Positions 56,021 to 64,000 of a stretch of 64,000 nucleotides of DNA are shown piece after piece. The stretch's first letter is position 1. Each line of letters begins with the position of its first letter. The position numbers and the translations under genes were made by a program. Origin of the DNA: Hysterangium stoloniferum (taxonomy: Eukaryota > Basidiomycota > Agaricomycetes > Hysterangiales > Hysterangiaceae); contig WHVD01000066.1 of the NCBI GenBank assembly GCA_015178975.1, forward strand, positions 248,001 to 312,000, in the 5' to 3' direction. The notes below the pieces were generated by a model. The model was not told the DNA's origin and did not search any database. It saw only the letters and a program-made list of their open reading frames with translations.

Positions 56021-57394
56021 TACAAATTCATCGTCATCATCATTGTCACCGTTGCCATTGTCGTCATCACGTTCACCATCACCTTTGTCATCTTCACCGT
56101 CATTTCCATCACCTTTGTCATCTTCATCATCTTCACCATCACCTTCGTCATCTTCATCATCATCACCAGCACCAATAATTCCACTACGTTCAAAATACGT
56201 CAAGTCCAAAATCATAAGCTTCGGAAGCACTGCCGCCGTTAATGATTTGGAGAACACTGTGGCCTGCAAGGTGACTAGTTCAGTCATTTGCGAAAGCAGG
56301 GGAAGCCAGCATGGATCTAATTGGGCGTAGAGGTGGCGAAGTTGTTTACACAAGTCAATGGGGAGAAGCTCTGATGTATTGAACCCTGGGACCTCAGGTG
56401 TATTAATGGTGTGGTGAAATATATTCAGACTTGTTAAGCCTGGTAGCATGTTTGGACGGAAAACACCATAGGAGAGATATGGACCAATCAAATGAAGACT
56501 CTTCAACCCGTTGTGCCTTGCGAAAAATTTGTACAGGAGATCGACTTTTGATTTCTCGTCACCGAGGATTTCTTTCAAGTCTTGTCCGCCTAGAAGGGTA
56601 AAACAAAAGAGGTGTGGCAGATGTACTTCACGGAGAATCGCAACTAGAGGTTGTTCGTCACATATATTGAGATACAGCATTCGCAGCTGTGAGCTGAGAC
56701 AAAGCATGTTACACAGCCTCTGATCAAAATCTTGGTCAAATCTGGAGCTAACGAGAAAGAGTTTAGTAAGACATGTGAATTGGCGAACCTAATCCAAATG
56801 TTATTATTATTCGATACTGTGTGCACCAAGACTCACCTGGAGGCATTCATCAAACCAATCCAGGCCATTGATTACGCTATGCTGTGCAAAAAGCCGCAAC
56901 ACTTGAATATGTCTGGGAACCACTTGTTTTAGGATATTTGTGTCACCCAGTGGCCATACGAAATCGGGACGATGATTAAAGTTCATAGAGAAGGAATGTA
57001 GGTTAACCATTAGCTTTAAAGCTGCACAGAAGGTCACTAAACATTCGGCTTCTTGCTCTTTGCTTAGTGCCGGTGAACAATGCGCCTGATCATCACAATG
57101 GATGGGATCTACTGAACTCTGTCGGGAAGACCCTGAAGACTCTGGATTCCTTGAAAGCCACTCTGTGGATATATTCAAATCACGGATACGAGATGCCAGG
57201 TTCGGCCGAGAAGCAAGTAGTTCCCAAAGTCTAGGGTGGAAGAGGTGCACAACAATGACTCGATACCGGATATGCCATGGAATTATCAAGTTCTTGAATG
57301 ATTTTTTAGTCAAGGCCAGCTGTAATAGATCCCCAGGGCGTTCAATTTCTGATACAATGGTGTCCAAAATCTCTGTTGGTTGATTGCATAGCAT
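55660..57394 (-). CDS. F-box-like protein with acidic repeat region
   Basis: Three exons (57394-56837, 56719-56024, 55965-55660) give 519 residues in frame. Exon 1 starts MLCNQPTEILDTIVSEIERP, an F-box, then FKNLIIPWHIRYRVIVVHL and ALSKEQEAECLVTFCAAL; an upstream in-frame ATG at 57529 would add 45 residues. Exon 2 has leucine-rich stretches (LPHLFCFTLLGG, NGLKSLHLIGPYLSYG) and ends in about 45 residues of Asp/Glu/Gly (GDDDEDDEGDGEDDEDDKG and on). Exon 3 reads IAQLHKFPNLQFLRVDGSLF to the stop at 55660. The intron 1 acceptor is less certain: the first AG gives a stop, so the third AG (GATCAG) was used. Likely an SCF substrate adaptor. Confidence 0.65.
56024..56175 (-). repeat. Acidic microsatellite (GAT/GAA/GGT-type) inside the F-box gene
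   Basis: Plus-strand repeats of cat, cac and gtcatcttc variants over about 150 bases encode Asp/Glu/Gly on the minus strand. The run ends exactly at the exon 2 donor. Confidence 0.8.
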
Positions 57395-57529
57395 AGCGGG
57401 TGAAATACGTAAAGAATTGGAAAGATGTTTGAAAGTAAGCAATGGCGGAACAAGAACTGTAGGTCGGAGTTCCGAATATTGTTTGATATAGGCGCCCGAG
57501 TCATTAAAATTGCCACACCCCGGCGCCAT

Positions 57530-58750
57530 TTTTTATTTTTTTAAGTAAAAACAAAAACATACATCTTAATCTCTGTCGTTTGTTCGTGACTCTGGGCGAG
57601 CCAAAAGAGTATTGCATCGCCACCGCTCTTTTGCGTAACCAGAAAAGATCAGGCCGTGCTCAAGCCGGCGGAAACGAAAATACATCGAGTATATCGAGGT
57701 AAGTGGAAGGTCTAAAATTTTAAGCGGAACTCGAAGTCTTTGAAGACCATCGAGTGCGGAATTGAGATGAGACGAGATGAATATGGAATGCAGTATATAT
57801 AGCATAAAGGACAAATAACGCCAGAAGCCTGTATTTGTTTGGTGATTTCTAGGAAGAAAATTCAAATGACCATATCTCCTCGCCACCTTCGTAGCGTCTT
57901 CTAAAGAATATTGAGACCGTCCACTCAACCACTAAGAGCTTTCCCATGCCATATATCTACAATTCGTATGGGAGCGCAAGTATTATCGAAACGAAACGAC
58001 ATTCACCAGCGCTTTTGCCAGAGTCCCGCTGATGGGATTGAACTCTAGGAGAGATAGTTTCATGTTTGGGTTCTGGCTGTGCATGGGGGGATGCTAATAT
58101 GCACAAGTGAGGCGAGGATGGCTACTGGATCGTATTCTGCCGGGGACAGCGCGTCTCGCAGCTGGGGGGTAGACACCTGGTGCATAGCGATCTCCCTTGC
58201 GAGGTGGCTCAGTGACAGCTGAGGGGGGCGGACACTTGTTGTTACGTTCTCACGTGATTCACGGATGCAACAATGCCAGGTAAATTGATGCATTCACTGG
58301 TGGGATGCCCCGCAGGTTGGACATGCATGTGTCCTTTTGGCTCGAACCGTTATTCGCCTGGAAGAGTTAGCGGGAGCACACTCTCCGGTGATCGCGGGAG
58401 AGCTTGCGCCTTTGTGGTGCCGTAGCTGGCTAAACGGGAGGAAGACGCTGCGGGTGCCGCCTGGAAGAACGATCAGCTCATTCGCGCGAACTATTTATTA
58501 AACCAAGTTATCATGATATGTGGGATGAAGCTGCAGTTCGATGATGCAAATACCGTAAACGATATCCTCACGCGTCGCTAGATGGATGGCCGAGAGACTG
58601 TCTAACTATGATAGTGTGTCCGTTAGGTCGCCATTCAGATGTACACGATTGCAACAATCCACATTATTATTATACTGCACTAACCTACAATTCCTATTAC
58701 TCTGTAACATCGATATAATATTGTGAAGCCGGACCTGATGGTGTCCTCCG
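57530..58750. other. Stretch without a recognised gene
   Basis: Open frames at 57566-57928 and 58060-58293 (minus) have no family likeness. On the minus strand near 58285-58330 the words HACPTCGASHQ and WHCCIRES look like a zinc ribbon of the sort that follows RNase H in non-LTR elements, but the context is too short to call. 58400-58680 shows nothing. Confidence 0.35.
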
Positions 58751-59462
58751 TTACAGCTGTTCCGGGTACGTAGTGCGGGGTTTGAAAATCAATAAAAAAA
58801 TTCCGCTTTGGTCCCAAAAATAAATTGCCATGTAACTCCATAATGGGGAGGAAGTAAGATATAATACTTATATAATACTTTGTATTTACCATATATATAT
58901 ATGGGGCAAGTTATTCCTAGCCTCAGAATTCCTTATTTCCTCTTATTTAACATTTGGACCTCTGTTAAAGAATCAGCTCCTCCGCCACAATTACACACTT
59001 TTTCTGTTTGAAACTTGGGGAGAATAATATTGTATACTATATATAAAAGTATAAAGAAGGATGGATGCCTATACAGGACAGAATGTAGGGAAAGGCCAGA
59101 CCTACACTAATGCAGCATATAAGTGTCGCCGTTCCCTACATTCCGTACTTTATCAGCATCCATTCTTATTTACACTTTTATATATAATATGTCATATTAT
59201 TCTCCCCGGGTTTCAACCTAAACAAGTGTTCAATTGTGGCGGAGGAGCTGATTCTTTGACAGAGGTCTAAATGTTAAATAACAGGAAATAAGAAATTCTG
59301 ATAATAGAAATAGCTTGCCCCATATATATATATATTTAATACAAATTATTATATCTTACTTCCTCTCCGTTATGGAGTTACAAGGCAATTTATTTTTGGG
59401 ACCAAAGCGGAATTTTTTTATTGATTTTCAAACTCCGCACTACGTATCCGGAACAGCTGTAA
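58751..59462. mobile_element. Foldback element: 712 bp near-perfect palindrome
   Basis: Arms of about 340 bases (58751-59092 and 59132-59462) are inverted copies with few differences, around a 39 base loop. The ends read TTACAGCTGTTCCGG and CCGGAACAGCTGTAA. No coding sequence. Likely a non-autonomous DNA transposon (foldback type or MITE); if the outer TTA/TAA is the target site, family assignment remains open. Confidence 0.85.
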
Positions 59463-60017
59463 TATAATCACTCTCACCATCCGCCGTGCAGCTAAACTTT
59501 GGATATACATGAATGCTGTGTACATAAAGCATAAAGCCTGGTGTAATGATATCTGTGACCTCGATGTAATCAGACTCATAACACCTGAGTGTGAAGTACC
59601 CAGAACGCTGACGACAATTCACAGTTTTGGTCAAGTTCCACTCCTACTGGAATTCAACTCATCCTATTTTGCCATTCGATGGATTAATATTCAACTCACG
59701 CTGCAAAAAGTCGAATCAAATAATGAAAATAACAAGAAAAATTAGTAAAGCACTAGAATGGTACACACAGTGTTTTCAATGGGTTATATCCGCCAGGAAT
59801 CGTATACGTATTATAATCGTCTCATCTCGTTAGTGTTACCGCCACGAAAACAACCACCACCACCACATAATCAAAAACGAAACGAAAACTCCAGTCTCGT
59901 TGCGCCAAAAAGCGTCCATCGAAAAGAACATTCTCGACATTCGTCATCATAAATCAATTTTCCTCCTTCAATTCTCCCCATCTTCAACACTCAACTTCCC
60001 GACACTCCCAACACTCC
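59463..60017. other. Intergenic region
   Basis: No gene recognised. 59850-60017 contains C/A-rich and TC-rich stretches typical of the 3' end of the gene on the minus strand. Confidence 0.4.
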
Positions 60018-61369
60018 TCACGCCCCAGACCGATCCCTAACCGGAATACTCTCATACAACGGCGGAATCTCCCTCGCCCCCTCCTCGTCCTCGGCACCCC
60101 CGCCATCCACATCCTGCGACACATTCAACCGTCCCCCGTCTTGGTGTACCAACACGCCCGGGCCCAAGCCCGGACCAGACGCAGAATGCGGCCGGTCCGT
60201 CATCGGGGAATTAGGCGACGGGGCAGCATACAAATTAGAATTATGATTCGTGGGACCCCCGCCGGAGACAGAAGCCGGGTAGGGCTGGGACGGGGACTGG
60301 GCTGGGGCTGGGGGAAGTCGGAGGGACCGGCGTTGGATACGTGCATCCCGCCGCCGGCCTCATTGGAATAGCCGCCGTGCGAGGAGAAGGAACGGCCGCT
60401 CCGGCCACTCGTGGAATACGCAAAGGCCTCACGCTCTTTCGCGGAGCGGGGCGGCTGATTGTGGGCCGTGTACGCCGCGCCCATCGCGCCCGCAGCACCG
60501 ACGCCCGGCGTGGCGTGCGAGTACGAGTGCGCGGTGGGGGCGAGAGAGTGTGATGCTAACGGCGGCGAGGGGTGCGTGTGTGTGCCGGTACCCGAAGGAC
60601 CATAATACCCACCCTGCGCGCCTGCATATCCCATCTCCGGCCGCCCGCCGCCGCCACCGCCGCCTCCCATCCTCTGCTCATACTCACTGCCACCTCCCAT
60701 CCTCTGCTCATACTCGCCCCCACCCCCCATCCTCTGCTCATACTCGCCCCCATCTCCCATCCTCGGCATCATAAACGGCTCCACAACCCCGTCATCCCAC
60801 GCCGGCCAAATCCATCCCGGATCCGCCTTCGCCGCGCTTGATACCAACGACCCTATCGGGGTCAAAGTTGCCATCAAAGTTCGTCTTTCCGCCTTCTCTT
60901 TATGCAGCACGCGAGGAGGAGACCGAGGATGGCGAGTGCGACAACGCCGCCGACTGTGCCGCCGATAATGGCGCCGGTGGGACTGCTGGAGCGGCTGCTG
61001 GTTGCGGGGGGGTTCCCCGAAGGGAGGAGGGTTGAGAGGATTGTGGTTGCTGAGCCATCAGCGAAGGTGGTACTGTAGAAGAGGCAGAAGGCATGGTTAG
61101 TGTTTTTTTTTTTTGGAGTGGGAATTTATGGAGTGGACGTACACGATGGTTACGAACGAAGTGGTTGTTTGAAAGGAGGATGTGGACGTTGTTGAGCCAC
61201 CGGGAGGTGTTGTTGAAGCGGGGTTGTTGCTCGTGGGAAGGGTTGAGCCAGTATTGCTACTTCCAGGTGGTATTGTGGCTGTGGTGGTGGGCGGGACTTG
61301 TTGTTGAGGAGGGCGGGGTTGTTGAAGAGGACGGGGTTGTTGAGAATTGTCACACATCACACAAAACAT
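60018..61369 (-). CDS. Ser/Pro-rich single-pass membrane protein, probably 5'-truncated and with frame slips
   Basis: The outer part is Thr/Ser/Pro-rich (TTSTSSFQTTTSFVTIV). An intron (about 61144-61073) joins it to TTFADGSATTILSTLLPSGN. A transmembrane segment follows, GAIIGGTVGGVVALAILGLL, then ACCIKRRRK. Such mucin-like proteins with a glycine-zipper helix and basic stop-transfer are common at fungal cell surfaces. The next words, NFDGNFDPDRV, are typical of the family but lie one frame over, and the following Gly-rich repeats (GGGEYEQRM, four copies) lie in the third frame; the last part (SNLYAAPSPNSPMTDRPHS to IPPLYESIPV, end 60018) again needs a shift. No signal peptide is found; the sequence upstream of 61369 changes character. 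Either a decaying gene, unseen introns, or errors in a GC-rich region. Confidence 0.5.
60665..60770 (-). repeat. 27-30 bp tandem repeat coding for GGGEYEQRM
   Basis: cctcccatcctctgctcata recurs three times, with a fourth, shorter match (cccatcctcggcatc). It encodes repeated GGGEYEQRM in the cytoplasmic tail of the membrane protein. Confidence 0.85.
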
Positions 61370-61867
61370 GGAGCCAGTGTGATTTAGCCTCTTTTGATCA
61401 TCTGGAAAACAAAGGGAGTTTATATTTGCCGAGCAGTTGGAACAAAGGAGGGTTTAACTCAATTGTGGACCATCTAACAAATTCTATATCATTTTGCAAT
61501 TCCATCAAATTCAGGGATATGAATGGGATTTTAGATTGATTGATTACACACATGTTCTATGTGATGTTAAATCCTGCAACAACATCTGGGAGTTTTGTGG
61601 ATTTTTAATTGGATTATCCTCTGGCAAGTCACAGGAAAGATAAAGGGATACAGAATCCCACTGGACTATACAAAATTGAAGGAGTTTATATTCCATGATA
61701 TGGTTGATGCTTAAAAGATCCTATGTACACTTGATCACCCTCCACCTATCTTTTGGATCCTTAACCAATTGAATCTATTAATGATCCAATAGAGATTATT
61801 GGAGTTTATATAAGATAAGGCTCTACTACAGATCCTAAAATATTTTGGAGAAAGGGGTTTTCCCGGT
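61370..61867. other. AT-rich insertion-like stretch
   Basis: Composition changes abruptly from GC-rich coding to AT-rich. The phrase ggagtttatat recurs three times. No gene. It ends at the border of the segmental duplication. It may be a transposon fragment that removed the 5' end of the membrane protein gene. Confidence 0.4.
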
Positions 61868-62690
61868 GAGAACACCGGAGGAGAGATGGCCCATGCAAAA
61901 AAAGACTCTCTAACCCATTGTGCCTTATGAAAAAGCTGTGCATGATGTCAGCTTTTAATTCTTCGCTACCAACGGCCACTTCTAGGTCTTGTCCACCTAG
62001 CTAGAAGGGAGAAGCGTACGCTCAGGGTCTTCTCACCAAAGTCTCGGTCTAATCTGGAACTAACAGCAGAGAGTTGAGTAAGATATGAGAATTGGAGAAC
62101 CTAATTCGAATGTCATTATCATTCAAAATTGTGTGCACCAGGGCTCACCTGGAGGCATTCATCATACCATTCCAGGCCCTTGATTATGTTACGTTATGGA
62201 GAAAGCTGCCGGAAATCACTTGCTTTAGCATATTCGGAAAATTCAATGGCCATACGAAATCGGTACGGTGATTAAAGTGTATAGAGAAGCGATTTAGGTT
62301 AACCATTAGATGTAGACCCGCGCAGAATGTAACTAGACACTCGGCTTCTTGCTCTTTGCTTAGTGCCGGAAGATAACGCGCCTGATCATCGTAATGGACC
62401 ATATCTACTGAAACCCGTCGGGAAGACTTTAGATACCCTGGGGGCCCCCGTGGATATGTCCAGCTTGTGGGCACGAGATGACAGGTCAGGTTAAGAAGCA
62501 AGGAATTCCCAAAGTCTAGGATAGAAGAGAACAGCGATAACCCGATACCGGATATGCCACGGAATTATCAGATTCTTGAATGATTTTTTAGTTAACGCCA
62601 AGTGAATCCAGGGGGTGTTCAATTCCTGATATAATGGCGTCCACAATCTCGGTTGGTTGATTGCATAGCATAGCAGGAGGTGAATACGTA
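61868..62690 (-). pseudogene. F-box gene fragment, copy b
   Basis: A duplicate of the fragment at 53907-54730, with the same frameshift after SGIEHP and the same stop after the ...FLAS stretch, so it was already broken when duplicated. It lacks the last ~100 bases of copy a because the duplication border cuts it. Confidence 0.75.
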
Positions 62691-63636
62691 AGGAATAGGA
62701 AAGATGTTAGTAGACAGCGGCGGTACAAAAGCACTTTAAGTCGGAGTTACGAATCATCTTGGAGCTCAATGCTCAATTTTTATAAAGCATTGTAAACCTC
62801 GTGACTGCTTCTCTGAGGGATGCGGGATGCCTTCCAGCTTTGATTTACGCCACACGATTGATTACAGCTAACGGGCAGTCGGAAACTCATAGGGGCCCCC
62901 TGGCTAGTGAAGCAGAAATAAGAATATTTCGGAGCGATTTGACATAAATGACATTCCACTTGATACACAAACATTGTAGATGGAAGAAGTTGTGTAAATC
63001 ACATAGAGGTGAGGGGAGTTTACATATAGTAAGTTAATCAGCAAGATAATTTTCAAGAGATCATTTCATGGAGAGACAAAATTGAAGCAGTGACGCTACA
63101 CGCCTATTGCGGTTTTTTTTTTTTGGGGGGGGAGGTATCAGTCCAAGGCGCATTGGGGCAACAGGCCATTACAAAATGACTTGCAGAAGGCTATCTACCT
63201 TGTACATACTTTGGTCAAATGTTGCTAGGGCGGGACTTGTCCGGATTTTAAGAAAGTTCGAAGAGGTAGACTCACCGGCATAGGTAAATCTCCTTTATTC
63301 AGACTGTCTCTGAATTCGCGAGGCTCCGATTCAAAACGGTTTATGGCTAACATGAACGAGTCCAGTTGTCAAATGATTGAAGCCAACGCCCCACCTCACC
63401 CTGTTTTCACTGAAACAAGTCACTCATATCTTTCAACCTCTTCCCCGGTTGGTACAAATGGACATGGGCAAGAATCCATTGAGTTTGTGTAGTTGTTCTG
63501 ATGGGAGAGATACTGCATGTTTGCATCCTCATGAAGCTAGACTCCCAGTTGAAGATGAATCTTGATTCTAAAAACAGGCATACAACTCATACTAGCTCCT
63601 ACAGAATAAGCTGTTAAATCTACGAATGTTGATTTT
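62691..63636. other. Spacer, duplicate of 54731-55659
   Basis: Non-coding. Near 62755-62800 it has a short stretch (gctcaatgctcaatttttataaagc) where the left copy differs. Confidence 0.45.
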
Positions 63637-63945
63637 TTAATCATAGAATTCATATACATCATATGCTTCGCCCCAGGGCCCGTCTGTGTTATTGAGATTA
63701 GTGTAATCATAATCACTTGACAAACTCTCCACCATTTTATATTCGCACACGTTCTCGTCATACAGGATTTTGATTGTCTTCACCGTGTCTTCATCATAGC
63801 TATCGATAAATTGTGCCTTCAGGCCTTTCAATAGGGGGAGCACCTGGGTAACTTGTTTGAGTATCACACTGGCATCGGTTGACTTGAACAGAGAGCCGTC
63901 CACCCTTAGAAATTGCAAATTGGGAAATTTGTGCAATTGAGCGAT
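63637..63945 (-). CDS. F-box-like protein, last exon only (continues beyond the right edge)
   Basis: The exon starts after the acceptor at about 63946 and reads IAQLHKFPNLQFLRVDGSLF to the stop at 63637 (GEAYDVYEFYD). It is the paralogue of the last exon at 55965-55660, with several replacements (KTIKILYDENVCEYKM, SDYDYTNLNNTDG) and one extra codon. The frame is open and the intron (63946-64000 and on) is conserved, so it may be a working gene whose body lies outside the window. Confidence 0.65.
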   Translation of the reverse strand: MAQLHKFPNLQFLRVDGSLFKSTDASVILKQVTQVLPLLKGLKAQFIDSYDEDTVKTIKILYDENVCEYKMVESLSSDYDYTNLNNTDGPWGEAYDVYEFYD

Positions 63946-64000
63946 CTGAAGTGAATAGATTTGTCAGAGAAAACATATCATAATTTATTACAAGCACACA

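Larger units (their letters stand above)
61868..64000. repeat. Direct segmental duplication, right copy, running off the window
   Basis: Matches 53907-56020 nearly base for base, with a few small indels (for example about 20 extra bases near 62770). The last window bases (caagcacaca) correspond to 56011-56020, so the true end lies beyond the edge. Confidence 0.9.

Noticed and set aside
58060-58340. Possible zinc ribbon of a non-LTR retroelement
   Set aside because: Only two Cys pairs over a short stretch, no RNase H or reverse transcriptase nearby.

Overview
The window is nuclear DNA of a filamentous basidiomycete, most likely an agaricomycete. Nearly every host gene is cut by short introns of about 48-60 nt with fungal branch points. 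The gene content (AVL9, TAM41, NAXE, ORC6, a DUF6533-type membrane protein, divergent F-box genes) and the transposons (Copia, Tc1/mariner, a DDE element of agaricomycete type) agree with that. No RNA gene of the host was found; the only tRNA-like sequence sits inside a mobile element.

Layout. 1-12.5 kb is a compact host block: a WD40 protein of DCAF type (+), then on the minus strand an ORC6 gene, a second and much larger ORC6-like gene built from repeated ORC6 exons, NAD(P)H-hydrate epimerase and AVL9. 12.1-46.2 kb is a tandem triplication of a ~4.8 kb unit made of the 5' part of AVL9, its upstream flank and a secreted type-B carboxylesterase. Copy 1 is almost free of insertions. Copies 2 and 3 have been blown apart by a Copia element with a nested solo LTR, a ~10.3 kb DDE DNA transposon that itself carries a Tc1 element and two solo LTRs, a short TG/CA element carrying a tRNA-like sequence, another solo LTR, a second Tc1, and a small gag-only Copia relative. 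46.2-53.4 kb is again host sequence: a DUF6533-like membrane protein (+), TAM41 (-) and an F-box gene (+). 53.8-64.0 kb holds a family of F-box genes and fragments on the minus strand, with a ~2.1 kb direct duplication that runs off the right edge, a near-perfect 712 bp foldback element, and a Ser/Pro-rich single-pass membrane protein gene that looks truncated at its 5' end.

Most interesting. (1) Beside ordinary ORC6 lies one uninterrupted gene model of ~840 residues in which the ORC6 cyclin-like exons occur repeatedly (N-M-M-linker-N-M-tail), all with the same intron positions and phases as ORC6; two of its exons are exactly 307 nt. (2) A 206 bp TG...CA insertion with a decayed 5 bp target duplication carries a tRNA-Thr-like sequence with A and B boxes, an arrangement that recalls LTRs with embedded Pol III promoters. 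(3) The carboxylesterase triplication carries AVL9 5' stubs that mark its exact breakpoint, and its three copies are mosaics, which points to gene conversion. (4) A cluster of perfect heat-shock elements stands upstream of a TATA box inside the big DNA transposon.

Coordinates of spliced genes are outer limits of the coding region. Exon borders were worked out by eye from frame, splice sites and family motifs, without any search or RNA evidence.
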